Of a stretch of DNA of 54,104 nt, positions 33,107-41,711 are shown in pieces; the first letter of the stretch is position 1; every line of letters begins with the position of its first letter. The notes under the pieces were generated by a model. That model was not told the origin of the DNA and made no database searches. It saw only the letters and a list, made by a program, of their open reading frames with translations. The stretch spans positions 1 to 54,104 of the forward strand of contig JAFUUL010000054.1 in the NCBI GenBank assembly GCA_017483805.1. Direction: 5' to 3'. The position numbers and the translations under genes were made by a program. This DNA is from Prevotella sp. (GTDB lineage: Bacteria; Bacteroidota; Bacteroidia; Bacteroidales; Bacteroidaceae).

Positions 33107-33875
33107 GAGACCCGCCCCTTTGCACATTGTGCTCCGTACAGTGTTCTTCGCACTTTGCACTTTGCTCTTTAGCCCTGCAAGGGCGCAACAGAGTTATCAG
33201 GTGGGCGTCGGCCCCACCCGCATTCTGGACACCTATCTGTCGCAGGAGAAGTTCAGCGGCACGGGCATCACCTTCCTCGGCAGCAGCATGAGCACTCGCG
33301 CCGACAGCCGCTGGAGCACGCTCTGGCTGCACATGGTGAATCTCTCCACCGTCAGCGACCGCTCAGAGGACGGCAGCGAACTGGAGGGTGCCTACCATCT
33401 CGGCTTCGGACGTTACTACGAATGGAACCTCATCGGCGACCGCTGGACACTGCAAGCCGGCGGACTGGCCGACCTGGGGCTGGGATTCATCTACAACACC
33501 CGCAACGGCAACAATCCGGCACAGGCACGGCTGGGGCTGCAACTCTGTCCATCGGCCATCACCACCTACCGCCTCCACCGCTTCTCCTTCCGCTATGCCC
33601 TCGACCTGCCCCTGCTGGGCGTGGCCTTCAGTCCTAACTACGGCCAGTCGTACTACGAAATATTCTCGCAGGGCAACTACGACCACAACGTGGTGCCCAC
33701 TACCTTTGTCTCGCAGCCCTCGTTCCGACAGCAACTGACAGTCGCCTGGCAGTTCTCGCGCAAGACAGCCCTCAGCGTGGGCTATATGGGCGACTACCAG
33801 CAACTGCAAGTAAATAACCTGAAGCAGCACGTACTGACGCACCGCTTCATGGTTGGCATCGTTCGCGGGTTATGA
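33099..33875 (+). CDS. DUF3316 family outer-membrane-like protein
   Basis: The 258-residue protein has a signal peptide (hydrophobic segment about 10-27, cleavage near PARA-Q). The mature part is made of alternating beta strands with aromatic belts ([44 protein letters not shown]) and ends with a strand closing in GL, as in outer-membrane barrels. It matches the DUF3316 pattern seen in Bacteroidales ([13 protein letters not shown]). The function is unknown. Its ATG overlaps the end of the topoisomerase gene by 8 bases (ATGATTAA), implying coupled translation. Confidence 0.75.
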   Translation: MIKRPAPLHIVLRTVFFALCTLLFSPARAQQSYQVGVGPTRILDTYLSQEKFSGTGITFLGSSMSTRADSRWSTLWLHMVNLSTVSDRSEDGSELEGAYHLGFGRYYEWNLIGDRWTLQAGGLADLGLGFIYNTRNGNNPAQARLGLQLCPSAITTYRLHRFSFRYALDLPLLGVAFSPNYGQSYYEIFSQGNYDHNVVPTTFVSQPSFRQQLTVAWQFSRKTALSVGYMGDYQQLQVNNLKQHVLTHRFMVGIVRGL

Positions 33876-33905
33876 GAAACCCACCAACATAACAGAGTTT
33901 CAATA

Positions 33906-35522
33906 TTACTTTCTCACTCTCAGCACGGGCGCAATCTGGTTGCATGGCTTGGGCAGATTCACTTCAAGACCCTCTGCCGTCTGACGGACTTTCAACTTGC
34001 CATATCCCAGCAGATACACCTCGCTGATACGCTTCTTGAAGTTGGGATTCCCCTTGGCCAGCGACTTCACTACGAGTTTGCCGTCCTTGGGCCAGCCCAT
34101 TGCCGTCACATAGAGGTACTTCCCCGTTTGGTTGAAACGGATGTCACGATAGTCCATGCCGTTGTATTGTTTCTCGTTGAAGCCCTGCGAGTTGATCTTG
34201 ATGTCTTTCTCAGCCACCGGGCCCTCACCGAACTTCACCCAGGGGCGGGTGCCGAAGATGCTCTCTCCGTTCTGTGTCATCCAAGCCTCCAGTTCATCGA
34301 GGAAGGCCGATGCCTTCTCGTCGTAGGTACCATCGGCGCGCAAGGGGATATTCAGCAGCAGGTTACCGTTCTTCGACACGATATCCACCAGTTGCTTCAC
34401 CATGTTCGTGGCCGACTTATAGCCACGCTCATAGGTAGCAGTGTTGTAGTGCCAGTCGCCTATGCAGTTGCAGGTTTGCCAAGGTCGTTCTATCATCTGG
34501 TTGGGAGCACCGCGCTCCACGTCCCAGGTCAGTGCCTTCTTCTGGTCCTCGTTCAGTATCTTGCCAAACACCACGCTACGCGGGTTCTTATTGTAGAGGT
34601 GTGCAGCAATCTTCAGACCGCAGTCGCTCAGGGGATAGAACGGCAGCACGGTGACGTCGAAATAGATCAGGTCGGGATTATAGCGGTTGATGGCATCGAG
34701 GGTGCGGTCATAGAAATTGGTGACAAACTCACGTGACGGCGGACAGGCACCATGGCTCCAGTCCCACTGATCGTGCATAGCATTGTTATCCCACGAGCCC
34801 TTACTCATCGGGTGGTTCTGCTGGTAGAGCATCTGCGGGTCCAGTCCTTCCCACCACTTGCCTTTGCCGTCTTCCTTCGTCAGATTGCCGTCGTAATAGA
34901 CACCGGCCATCGGACCTTCGAGGTCATAGCGCTGCGAGGGTTCGAACCAGGTCCATGCATGGTCAGCATGGAACGAGATGCCCAGTGGCAGTCCCTGCTT
35001 CTTGGCGGCCGCAGCCCATTCGGCCAGGATGTCGCGCTTCGGACCGATATTCTTCGAGTTCCAGGGCTGGTACTGCGAGTCCCACAGGTCGTAGTTGTCG
35101 TGGTGGTTGCCCAGCACGAAGAAATACTGTGCGCCGCAACGCTTGTAGCGGGCCACCAGACTGTCGGGCTGCCATTTCTCGGCCTTGAACAGCGGGAGGA
35201 CGTCCTTATAGCCAAACTCCGACGGATGGCCGTAGTGCTCACGGTGGAAGTTCGACTTACGGTGTCCCTCCATATACATCTCGCGTGCCATCCAGTCGCC
35301 GCTGCCCTCCACGCACTGTGCACCCCAGTGGGCCCAGATGCCGAACTTCGCGTTGCGGAACCACTCTGGCGTCTGGTGCGTCTCCAGCGACTGCCATGTG
35401 GGTTCAAACTGTCCCGTCTGCATCTTCTCATGCTCCTCGCTCACGGGAATTCTGTAACTCTCTTGTGCCGTTGCAGTCACAAACAGGCCGCCCAGCACCA
35501 TTGTCAACCATATCTTTTTCAT
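33906..35522 (-). CDS. Alpha-L-fucosidase (glycoside hydrolase family 29)
   Basis: The 538-residue enzyme starts at ATG 35522 (MKKIWLTMVLGGLFVTATAQ), a signal peptide; an upstream in-frame ATG lies in the promoter region. GH29 signatures follow: WFRNAKFGIWAHWG, YFFVLGNHHDNYDLWDS, and IYFDVTVLPF, which holds the candidate catalytic Asp. SKNGNLLLNIPLRADGTYDEKA is the typical late core block. It removes terminal alpha-linked L-fucose from glycans, probably in the periplasm or at the surface. C-terminal residues about 440-538 form a beta-sandwich. It is transcribed alone, convergent with the DUF3316 gene. Confidence 0.93.
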   Translation of the reverse strand: MKKIWLTMVLGGLFVTATAQESYRIPVSEEHEKMQTGQFEPTWQSLETHQTPEWFRNAKFGIWAHWGAQCVEGSGDWMAREMYMEGHRKSNFHREHYGHPSEFGYKDVLPLFKAEKWQPDSLVARYKRCGAQYFFVLGNHHDNYDLWDSQYQPWNSKNIGPKRDILAEWAAAAKKQGLPLGISFHADHAWTWFEPSQRYDLEGPMAGVYYDGNLTKEDGKGKWWEGLDPQMLYQQNHPMSKGSWDNNAMHDQWDWSHGACPPSREFVTNFYDRTLDAINRYNPDLIYFDVTVLPFYPLSDCGLKIAAHLYNKNPRSVVFGKILNEDQKKALTWDVERGAPNQMIERPWQTCNCIGDWHYNTATYERGYKSATNMVKQLVDIVSKNGNLLLNIPLRADGTYDEKASAFLDELEAWMTQNGESIFGTRPWVKFGEGPVAEKDIKINSQGFNEKQYNGMDYRDIRFNQTGKYLYVTAMGWPKDGKLVVKSLAKGNPNFKKRISEVYLLGYGKLKVRQTAEGLEVNLPKPCNQIAPVLRVRK

Positions 35523-35553
35523 ATATTTCGATTTGTAATCTCTATTCACTGTG

Positions 35554-35561
35554 CAAAGGTA
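35554..35561 (-). promoter_or_regulatory. -7 element of the fucosidase promoter
   Basis: The minus strand reads TACCTTTG, 31 bases upstream of the fucosidase ATG. The -33 is not clear. It lies next to the divergent S41 promoter. Confidence 0.55.
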
Positions 35562-35580
35562 ACAAAAAAACTCCAATAAT

Positions 35581-35612
35581 TTTGGTTTTTCTCTCACTTA
35601 TTCGTAACTTTG
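35581..35612 (+). promoter_or_regulatory. Promoter of the S41 peptidase gene
   Basis: TTTG (35581-35584), 20 bases, TAACTTTG (35605-35612): a perfect Bacteroidetes -33/-7 pair, 20 bases before the ATG. Confidence 0.8.
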
Positions 35613-35632
35613 CCATCCAAAAGAACACTGCC

Positions 35633-36649
35633 ATGACATTTCTACGAACAATATGCTGTGCTGCATGCCTGCTGATGCTGTGCACAGCCTGCGTCGACGA
35701 AGAGCAGTTCGACGACACCCCGCAAGGCAACTTGGAAGCCTTGTGGAAGATTATTGATGAGCACTACTGCTTCCTGGACTATAAGCACGAGGCATACGGG
35801 CTGGACTGGAACGAGGTGCACCAACGCTATAGGGCACAGGTGAACGACGGCATGACTACCCAGCAACTCTTCGAGGTGCTGACCCGCATGCTCAGCGAAC
35901 TGCGCGACGGACACGTCAACCTGACTGCAGCCCACGACTATGGCCGCTACTGGTCGTGGTACGAGGACTACCCCACCAACTTCAGCGACACCCTGCTGCG
36001 CCGCTATCTGGGCACCGACTACCGCATCGCCTCGGGCATCGACTACCGCATACTGGACGACAACATCGGCTATATGCGCTACGAGAGTTTCAACAATGCC
36101 ATCGGCGAGGGCAATCTGGACGAGGTGTTCAAGCACATGCTGCTCTGCCAGGGACTGATAGTCGACATCCGCAGTAACGGCGGCGGCATGCTGAGTAATG
36201 CCGAGAAACTGGCGGCCCGCTTCTGTCAGGAGAAGACTCTCGTGGGCTACAGCCAGCATAAGACGGGGCCCGGCCATAGCGACTTCTCGGCCAAGGAACC
36301 GCTCTATCTGGAGCCCTCTGCCAACCTGCGCTGGAACAAGCCCGTGGTGCTGCTCGTCAACCGCCATGTCTACAGTGCTGCCAACGAGTTTGCGGTCTAC
36401 ATGCAGGCCATGCCCCATGTGACCATCGTTGGTGACCATACGGGCGGCGGTGCCGGCATGCCTTTCAGCAGCAGCCTGCCCTGCGGTTGGAGCGTGCGCT
36501 TCTCTGCCGTGCCGATGTACGATGCCCAGGGGCATTCCGTCGAGTTCGGCATCGCTCCCGACTACAACGTCCAGCAGACCGATGCCGACTTCATGCGCGG
36601 CCGGGACACCCTCATCGAGTTTGCCCGCTCATTGTTGCAACAGAAATAA
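35633..36649 (+). CDS. S41 family peptidase, lipoprotein
   Basis: The 338-residue protein has a signal peptide with lipobox LCTAC. Residues about 30-120 form the N-terminal helical part (LEALWKIIDEHYCFLDYK, LSELRDGHVNL). The protease core (about 140-330) has IGYMRYESF, GLIVDIRSNGGG, and the nucleophile Ser in VNRHVYSAANEFA. The usual Lys of C-terminal processing peptidases is not evident: the equivalent stretch reads VGDHTGGGAGMPF. It may belong to the tricorn/IRBP-like branch. No PDZ domain is obvious. It is a single-gene unit with its own promoter and terminator. Confidence 0.85.
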   Translation: MTFLRTICCAACLLMLCTACVDEEQFDDTPQGNLEALWKIIDEHYCFLDYKHEAYGLDWNEVHQRYRAQVNDGMTTQQLFEVLTRMLSELRDGHVNLTAAHDYGRYWSWYEDYPTNFSDTLLRRYLGTDYRIASGIDYRILDDNIGYMRYESFNNAIGEGNLDEVFKHMLLCQGLIVDIRSNGGGMLSNAEKLAARFCQEKTLVGYSQHKTGPGHSDFSAKEPLYLEPSANLRWNKPVVLLVNRHVYSAANEFAVYMQAMPHVTIVGDHTGGGAGMPFSSSLPCGWSVRFSAVPMYDAQGHSVEFGIAPDYNVQQTDADFMRGRDTLIEFARSLLQQK

Positions 36650-36675
36650 AAAAAGGAACCGATGTTGGTTCCTTT
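36645..36675. terminator. Bidirectional terminator between the S41 gene and tRNA-Ser
   Basis: AAAGGAACC (36652-36660) pairs with GGTTCCTTT (36667-36675). On the minus strand a run of seven T follows, ending the tRNA transcript; on the plus strand GGGATTTTT follows, ending the S41 transcript. Confidence 0.8.
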
Positions 36676-36686
36676 GGGATTTTTCG

Positions 36687-36774
36687 CGGAGAGAACAGGA
36701 TTCGAACCTGCGAACCAGTTTTGCCGGTTACACGCTTTCCAGGCGTGCCTCTTCAACCACTCGAGCACCTCTCC
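36687..36774 (-). tRNA. tRNA-Ser (anticodon GGA)
   Basis: The 88-base gene folds with acceptor GGAGAGG/TCTCTCC, a D arm with GAGTGG, an anticodon stem around CTGGAAA giving GGA (codons UCC/UCU), a long variable arm (CCGG...CTGG) and the T arm GGTTCGAATCC. The long variable arm and anticodon identify serine. The CCA end is not encoded; the gene is followed by GCG. Confidence 0.93.
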
Positions 36775-36791
36775 TTTGTCGTAAGCGGCTG

Positions 36792-36799
36792 CAAAGGTA
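36792..36799 (-). promoter_or_regulatory. -7 element of the tRNA-Ser promoter
   Basis: The minus strand reads TACCTTTG, 17 bases from the mature 5' end. The -33 is not clear, because that position falls inside a 7-base array. Confidence 0.5.
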
Positions 36800-36807
36800 A
36801 TAAAAAA

Positions 36808-36835
36808 AGTGAAGAGTGGAAAGTGAAGAGTGAAG
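36808..36835. repeat. Array with 7-base period (4 units)
   Basis: AGTGAAG, AGTGGAA, AGTGAAG, AGTGAAG on the plus strand, between the TatD gene end and the tRNA-Ser promoter. Confidence 0.6.
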
Positions 36836-36858
36836 AATTTGCTCCCGCCGGTCGCGAT

Positions 36859-37662
36859 TTAACTTTTTTTCTCATTTAATATCGCTCCGAAGACGCGCTC
36901 GGCATTCTCTGTCGTGCGACGTTTCAGTTCATCCTCACTGATGCCGTAGGCCTCAGCCATGCGGCTGATTACATGCACCAGATAGGCACTCTCGTTGCGC
37001 TGGCCACGCATGGGGACGGGAGCCATATAGGGGGCGTCGGTCTCCAGTACCAGCCGGTCGAGGGGCACGGCGACGGGCAGCACCTCCGGCAGATGGCTCT
37101 TCTTGAAGGTGAAGACGCCACCCACACCCAGGACAAAGCGGTCGAACTGGAGCAGTTCGGCGGCCTCGTGCTCGTTGCCGGTGAAGCAGTGGAACACGCC
37201 ACCTGGCAGTTCGCGTGCGTACCTTTTTAATATGGCCACCATCTCGTTCTGCGCCTTGCGACAGTGAATCATCAGCGGCAGGCGAGTCTCTATAGACCAT
37301 TCGACCTGCGCCTCGAAGGCAGCCAACTGCTCCTGCTCGAACTCGCGACTCCAATAGAAGTCGAGGCCCACCTCGCCAATGGCGATAACAGAGCGATGAG
37401 CGTTGAGTAATGAGCGGAGAGCGGACAACTGCTCCTGCCAGTCGGCCCGCACCTCCTCGGGGTGCAGGCCCACCATGGGGTAGAGAAAGTCCGGATACTG
37501 GCGACAGAGGTCGAGGATGCGGCGCGAGGATGCCAGGTCGATGGCAGGCAGGAGCATCGCCCCCACCCCAGCCTCACGGGCCCGTTGCATCACGGCCTCG
37601 CGGTCGGCATCAAACTCCTCGCCGTCCAGATGGATATGCGTATCTATGAAATGCACACTCAT
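36859..37662 (-). CDS. TatD family metal-dependent hydrolase
   Basis: The 267-residue protein has the TatD signatures: metal-binding HIHLDGEEFDADRE at the N terminus, IGEVGLDFYWSR, PLMIHCRKAQNE, GGVFHCFTGNEHEA and VLETDAPYMAP. Such enzymes are metal-dependent DNases or exonucleases of the TIM-barrel amidohydrolase superfamily. The ATG at 37662 is preferred to an in-frame GTG before it; both lie inside a 7-base repeat array. It is in the same minus-strand unit as the polyprenyl synthase and TonB genes, 20 bases after the former. Confidence 0.92.
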   Translation of the reverse strand: MSVHFIDTHIHLDGEEFDADREAVMQRAREAGVGAMLLPAIDLASSRRILDLCRQYPDFLYPMVGLHPEEVRADWQEQLSALRSLLNAHRSVIAIGEVGLDFYWSREFEQEQLAAFEAQVEWSIETRLPLMIHCRKAQNEMVAILKRYARELPGGVFHCFTGNEHEAAELLQFDRFVLGVGGVFTFKKSHLPEVLPVAVPLDRLVLETDAPYMAPVPMRGQRNESAYLVHVISRMAEAYGISEDELKRRTTENAERVFGAILNEKKS

Positions 37663-37690
37663 CACTTATCACTTTTCACTCATCACTTCT
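37656..37690. repeat. Array with 7-base period (5 units)
   Basis: CACTCAT, CACTTAT, CACTTTT, CACTCAT, CACTTCT on the plus strand. On the coding strand it supplies the polyprenyl synthase stop TGA and the TatD start ATG. Confidence 0.65.
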
Positions 37691-38657
37691 CCCTGTGCAT
37701 CATGGTGTTGGTGTAGAGCCGCAGTTGCTCCTTGCGCTCAGCGGGCACGCTCACCTGCTCCAGCAGTGCCTTGCCCTGCTCGAAATAGAAGTTGATTTTC
37801 TCCTCGCAGAGCCCGCGGATGCCGATCTCGTCGTACAGACGGGTCACGGCAGCCACCTTCTCCTGGCGGTCGAAGGTCTTGGCCTCAATCCAGCGCATCA
37901 GTTCCTTGCGCTGCTCGGGGTTGGCGCGGTTGACGGCATTGATCAGCATATAGGTCTTCTTGTTCGAGGTGATGTCGCCGCCGATGGCCTTGCCGAACAC
38001 CTTCGGATCGCCGTAGACATCCAGCAGGTCGTCCTGCAACTGGAAGGCCAGGCCTATCTTCTCGCCGAACTGATAGAGCAGGTCGGCATCCTCCGGTGAG
38101 GCGTCGCCCAGGATGGCACCCATCTTCAGCGCACAGGCCAGCAGCACGCTGGTCTTCAGGCGGATCATCTCGATATACTCCTCCTCGGTCACGTCGGTGC
38201 GCGTCTCAAAGTCCATGTCGTACTGCTGCCCCTCGCCTATCTCCAGTGCCGTCTCGGTGAAGAGGCTCAGCACCTGCGGCAGATGCGCCTTGTCGCACTG
38301 TGCCACGCGCTGATAGGCCAGCACCAGCATCGAGTCGCCCGACAAGATGGCCGTGTTGGCGTCCCACTTCTTGTGCACCGTCTGGTGTCCGCGTCTCAGG
38401 TCGGCATTGTCCATCAGGTCGTCGTGCAGCAGCGTGTAGTTGTGGTAGGTCTCCAGTCCGAGGGCCGTCATCAGGATATCCTCCGGATGCTCACGGAAGA
38501 GATTGTAGCCCAGCAGCATCAGCACGGGGCGGATGCGCTTGCCACCCAGTGAAAGCACATAGCGGATGGGCTCGTAGAGCGACATGGGGCGGCGGTCATA
38601 CGGGAGGGCCTCCAGACCCTCGTTCACGATTCTCAGGATTTCGTCAGATGTTATCAT
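37683..38657 (-). CDS. Polyprenyl (farnesyl/geranylgeranyl-type) diphosphate synthase
   Basis: The 324-residue enzyme has both Asp-rich motifs of trans-prenyltransferases: DDLMD in LLHDDLMDNADLRRG and DDLLD in FQLQDDLLDVYGD, plus GGKRIRP at the isopentenyl diphosphate site. The residues before the first motif are THNYTLLH-like (YHNYTLL) with no bulky pair immediately upstream, so chain length cannot be set with confidence. It condenses IPP with allylic diphosphates for quinone or cell-wall lipid carriers. It starts 62 bases after the TonB gene stop. Confidence 0.92.
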   Translation of the reverse strand: MITSDEILRIVNEGLEALPYDRRPMSLYEPIRYVLSLGGKRIRPVLMLLGYNLFREHPEDILMTALGLETYHNYTLLHDDLMDNADLRRGHQTVHKKWDANTAILSGDSMLVLAYQRVAQCDKAHLPQVLSLFTETALEIGEGQQYDMDFETRTDVTEEEYIEMIRLKTSVLLACALKMGAILGDASPEDADLLYQFGEKIGLAFQLQDDLLDVYGDPKVFGKAIGGDITSNKKTYMLINAVNRANPEQRKELMRWIEAKTFDRQEKVAAVTRLYDEIGIRGLCEEKINFYFEQGKALLEQVSVPAERKEQLRLYTNTMMHREK

Positions 38658-38670
38658 ATAGTTTACTCGT

Positions 38671-38726
38671 TTATCGCTTATTGTCTAACGGTTATTGTTT
38701 ATTGTTTCACGGTTATTGTTTATTGT
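38671..38726. repeat. Array with 7-base period (8 units), longest in the window
   Basis: TTATCGC, TTATTGT, CTAACGG, TTATTGT, TTATTGT, TTCACGG, TTATTGT, TTATTGT on the plus strand. Above the 7-base unit there is a 21-base higher-order repeat. It fills the TonB/polyprenyl synthase gap and includes the TonB gene stop. Confidence 0.7.
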
Positions 38727-39415
38727 CTAAATACCACCGGTATGCACACCTTGGTGCGACAGGGGCGGTCGTTCTCGATGCCAGGTGTCCAACGGGGCAT
38801 CATGCGCAGCACGCGCAGCACCTCGCGGTCGCACTGCGGATGCAGCGAATGGACGATGCTCACATCGGTGATGGAGCCGTCCTGATTCACGATGAACTCA
38901 GCCACCACCTTGCCCTGCACCTTCTGTTGTTCCACCACTTTGGGGTAGTGCAGGTTGCGCGTCAGCCACTTCATCAGTTCCGTGGCACCGCCGGGAAACT
39001 GCGGCATGTCCTGCACCACACGGAATGCCACGGCATCCTCGTCCTGAGGTGCGGGCGGCTCCAGTTCCTCATCCGTCGGTTCCTCCATGTCGCCGCGTGC
39101 ATCGGTCTCCACCGGTTCCGGCTCTTGCACCGTCTCCTGGGGCTGCTCCTCGTCTACCACTATCAGGCGCACCTGTGGCTTCGGCTCTGCCTTGGGGACC
39201 TGTGCCAGTTCCGGCTCCGGGCGCAGCAGTGATGACAGTTCCTCGTCGCCTGCCAGCATCTCCAGCAGTTCGGGATCGTCCAACGGGTCATCTGGCGCGA
39301 CCGAATACTCCAGTCCCACGTACAAGCAGCCCCCCGCCAAGAGCAGTCCCAGCAGGAAGCGCTTCGTCCAGCCCCGTTCCAGATCGGCCCCGCGGCTCTT
39401 CTTCACTTCCAGCAT
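38720..39415 (-). CDS. Energy transducer TonB
   Basis: The 231-residue protein starts at ATG 39415 (MLEVKKSRGADLERGW, the usual Bacteroidetes TonB opening) and has one transmembrane segment (about residues 20-38). A Pro/Glu-rich periplasmic spacer follows (about 65-140: EPEPVETD, EELEPPAPQDED). The C-terminal TonB domain (about 145-231) has MPQFPGGATELMKWLTRNLHYP, GKVVAEFIVNQDGSITDV and RMMPRWTPG. It transmits proton-motive energy to outer-membrane receptors. No exbBD genes are adjacent. A possible -7 (TAAGTTTG, 39424-39431) lies just upstream. Confidence 0.92.
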   Translation of the reverse strand: MLEVKKSRGADLERGWTKRFLLGLLLAGGCLYVGLEYSVAPDDPLDDPELLEMLAGDEELSSLLRPEPELAQVPKAEPKPQVRLIVVDEEQPQETVQEPEPVETDARGDMEEPTDEELEPPAPQDEDAVAFRVVQDMPQFPGGATELMKWLTRNLHYPKVVEQQKVQGKVVAEFIVNQDGSITDVSIVHSLHPQCDREVLRVLRMMPRWTPGIENDRPCRTKVCIPVVFRQ

Positions 39416-39500
39416 TGCGACTGCAAACTTACACAAAATTTTCGAATTACGAGCCTCTTGCGCCGAAAACTTTCACAAATCGCCCCAGAAAAGCCCCGAA

Positions 39501-40271
39501 TTATCTTGCTTTTGAGGAAATCCATGAATACAACAACCAGAGCAAGTTGTCTTTGGCTTCACTGGAGACAGGCTTGGCGGGGAAGTCCATCTTCAGACCG
39601 ATGGAGATGCTGCTGCGCATATTCCGTTCGTCAATACCAACAGTCTGCCCGGCCAATACGCCATCGGTGAACCTCAGTTGAGCCTTGTTGCTTCCCCAGA
39701 GTCCGAAGCGATAGTCATAGTCGACACACAGCGAAAGGCTGCTAAACAGGTGGATATCGAGACCAATCTGTGGAGAAAGGCTCAATGCAGGGCACTGCAC
39801 ATCGTAACTCAACACGCCATGACTGCCTGGCTGACCTTGTTCAAGCGTCACTATCGACTCTCCTTTCTGGCGTCCCAAATTCAGGACATTGGTATAGACC
39901 GAGGCCCCCACATGTGGCTGGAATATCCACTTCTTAGGAAAGAAATAGTATTTCGCCCCAGCATTCACGCCAAGCATATTCACCTTCTTCAGGCCGATGC
40001 CATCAGAATAGTCCGTATACAGGCCTTGCTGTTCAAAGGCAATTCCTCCGCTGAGGGCAAAGCGCTGTGAGAGCCAGTAGTCGGCAGAGAGATAGAATGC
40101 GTTGCCCTGGTCTTCAGAGACGAAGTGGTCGCCTTCATCATACTTATTCTCCAACATATTTATCTCGCCGAAACCAGCCTGCAGAGACCACGTCTTGTCG
40201 CCCTGCGCAAAAGCAGGAAGCGCAATGCTCATTTCGAGTAGAGCCAACAGAATGAACTTTCCACTTTTCAT
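39501..40271 (-). CDS. Predicted outer-membrane beta-barrel protein
   Basis: The 256-residue product has a signal peptide (cleavage near AFA-Q) and a series of amphipathic strands with aromatic ends (AFYLSADYWLSQRFALSGGIAFEQQG, NAGAKYYFFPKKWIFQPHVGASVY, SLCVDYDYRFGLW). The strand SISIGLKMDF would close a barrel, but about 30 residues (SSEAKDNLLWLLYSWISSKAR) follow it, which is unusual and may be a tail or a small frameshift extension. It is transcribed alone from a clear promoter. The function is unknown. Confidence 0.7.
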   Translation of the reverse strand: MKSGKFILLALLEMSIALPAFAQGDKTWSLQAGFGEINMLENKYDEGDHFVSEDQGNAFYLSADYWLSQRFALSGGIAFEQQGLYTDYSDGIGLKKVNMLGVNAGAKYYFFPKKWIFQPHVGASVYTNVLNLGRQKGESIVTLEQGQPGSHGVLSYDVQCPALSLSPQIGLDIHLFSSLSLCVDYDYRFGLWGSNKAQLRFTDGVLAGQTVGIDERNMRSSISIGLKMDFPAKPVSSEAKDNLLWLLYSWISSKAR

Positions 40272-40301
40272 TTCTTCATGATGTTATTTAGAAAACGGCT
40301 G

Positions 40302-40333
40302 CAAAAGTACGACATTTATTTGAGAACAGCAAG
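40302..40333 (-). promoter_or_regulatory. Promoter of the outer-membrane barrel gene
   Basis: On the minus strand, CTTG (40330-40333), 20 bases, TACTTTTG (40302-40309). One base departs from TAnnTTTG-like spacing norms, but TTG and TTTG are both present. Confidence 0.55.
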
Positions 40334-40391
40334 TTTTTCATCGGTGAAATCTCACCTATATTTGATTCTCTCTACAGTGCAAAAAAGAAAA

Positions 40392-40500
40392 CAATCCTGC
40401 TATCCTGCTTCTCTGGAGGCCAAACCGCTCATTTTCACCAAGTTAGGGGTAGCAGGATTGCCTTTTTATCCTGCTTCTACCCTGCTTCTATCCTGCTTCT
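40392..40500. repeat. Inverted repeat plus 11-base tandem repeats in the OMP/porQ gap
   Basis: This is part of a 495-base gap without a gene (40272-40766). CAATCCTGCTA (40392-40402) pairs with TAGCAGGATTG (40450-40460), and CTTTTTA follows. Then come three 11-base units TATCCTGCTTC, TACCCTGCTTC, TATCCTGCTTC (about 40468-40500). Upstream, GGTGA/TCACC (40343-40356) is followed by a possible plus-strand -7, TATATTTG (40357-40364), so a small RNA could start here. Confidence 0.5.
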
Positions 40501-40509
40501 GCCTCTGAG

Positions 40510-40598
40510 CGCAAAATCATTTTGGCTGGAGCCGCAAGACCTTTTGACTGGAGCCGCAAGGTCTTTTGCCTATAGGCGCAAGGAAGTTTGAAGGCTCC
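40510..40598. repeat. Four degenerate 22-base tandem repeats
   Basis: Copies begin CGCAA at 40510, 40533, 40555 and 40577, with pattern CGCAAG..CTTTTG.CTGGAGC. The two central copies are most alike. AAGACCTT (40537) and AAGGTCTT (40558) also form an inverted repeat. The unit is too short and lacks the spacers of a CRISPR. The function is unknown. Confidence 0.6.
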
Positions 40599-40766
40599 TT
40601 TCTCCCTGGTTCATAGGGTATTAGCCCCAGTTTTCGCCTTACCTCTCCCCAATAAACAATATCGGAACCAACGTAAAGTGACGTTCCTAACAAAAAATGC
40701 GACCCGAGGATTGAAAAATGCTGCCGCACTGCAATAAAACGCGGAAATGTGCGTTCTTATTGACAG

Positions 40767-41711
40767 ATGAAGAAACACGTCATCACACTACTGCTGCTAC
40801 TGCTTGTGCTCTCGGCGAGGGCGCAGGACAGCGAGGATGTGTTCAACTTTCTGCGCCTGCCGGCGAGTGCCCACGTGGCGGCCCTGGGCGGAGACAACAT
40901 CACCATTGCCGACGATGACGCGGCACTGGTGTTCCACAATCCTGCACTGATCAACATGGTGACCGACCGCACGCTCAACCTGAACATGATGACCTACATG
41001 GAGGGCTCGGTGACGGCCAGCGCCTCGTTTACCCGTGCCGTGGGCGAACGCGGCACATGGGGCGTGCAGGGCCGCTTCATCAACTACGGCGAGATGAAGG
41101 AGACCACCGCCACCGGCGAACAGACGGGCACCTTCGGCGCACGCGACATTGCCCTGGGCGGCACCTTCGCTTACGGCCTGGCCGAGAACCTGAGCGGCGG
41201 CATCACGGCACGGCTCGTGGCTTCCTACATAGGCAACTACAACGCCCTGGGAGCCTGCGTGGACCTGGGTCTGAACTACTATGACCCCGAAAAGGAATGG
41301 AGCGTGAGCGCCGTGGCGCGCAATCTGGGCGGACAGGTGAAGGCCTACGAGGATGACTACGAGAAGATGCCGCTCGACCTGCAACTGGGCGTAACGAAAC
41401 GACTCGTGGGCTCGCCCCTGCGGCTGTCGGCCACGCTGACGAGACTGAACGACTGGCAATACGGGCTGGGCAAGCACCTCATCATCGGTGCCGACCTGAT
41501 ACTGTCGGAGCAGTTCTACGTGGCTGCGGGCTACAACGGCCTGCGGGCCTCGGAGATGAAGATTGCCACCGACGACGGTGAGAGCAGCCACGGGGCCGGA
41601 CTCTCGCTGGGCGCGGGCATGACGCTGGAGCGCCTGAAACTGCACGTGGCCTACGCTAAATACCACGTCAGCAGCAACTCACTTGTGATAAACATCTCTT
41701 ACGCATTATGA
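40767..41711 (+). CDS. porQ: Type IX secretion system protein PorQ
   Basis: The 314-residue protein has a signal peptide (cleavage near ARA-Q) and the typical PorQ/PorV-like opening [37 protein letters not shown]. Repeated beta strands of an outer-membrane barrel follow and end in LVINISYAL. PorQ is a component of the type IX secretion outer-membrane complex in Bacteroidetes. Its gene overlaps cmk by 4 bases (ATGA), a widely conserved arrangement. A protein with a type IX sorting domain is encoded convergently just downstream. No clear promoter is seen in the 70 bases upstream. Confidence 0.8.
   Translation: MKKHVITLLLLLLVLSARAQDSEDVFNFLRLPASAHVAALGGDNITIADDDAALVFHNPALINMVTDRTLNLNMMTYMEGSVTASASFTRAVGERGTWGVQGRFINYGEMKETTATGEQTGTFGARDIALGGTFAYGLAENLSGGITARLVASYIGNYNALGACVDLGLNYYDPEKEWSVSAVARNLGGQVKAYEDDYEKMPLDLQLGVTKRLVGSPLRLSATLTRLNDWQYGLGKHLIIGADLILSEQFYVAAGYNGLRASEMKIATDDGESSHGAGLSLGAGMTLERLKLHVAYAKYHVSSNSLVINISYAL

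Noticed and set aside
30950-33160. Minus-strand open frame of over 700 codons opposite topoisomerase IV subunit A
   Set aside because: Shadow of a strongly conserved gene; no recognisable domain and no promoter or ribosome binding site.
40510-40598. Possible mini CRISPR array
   Set aside because: The 22-base units are contiguous and degenerate, without spacers, and there are no cas genes.
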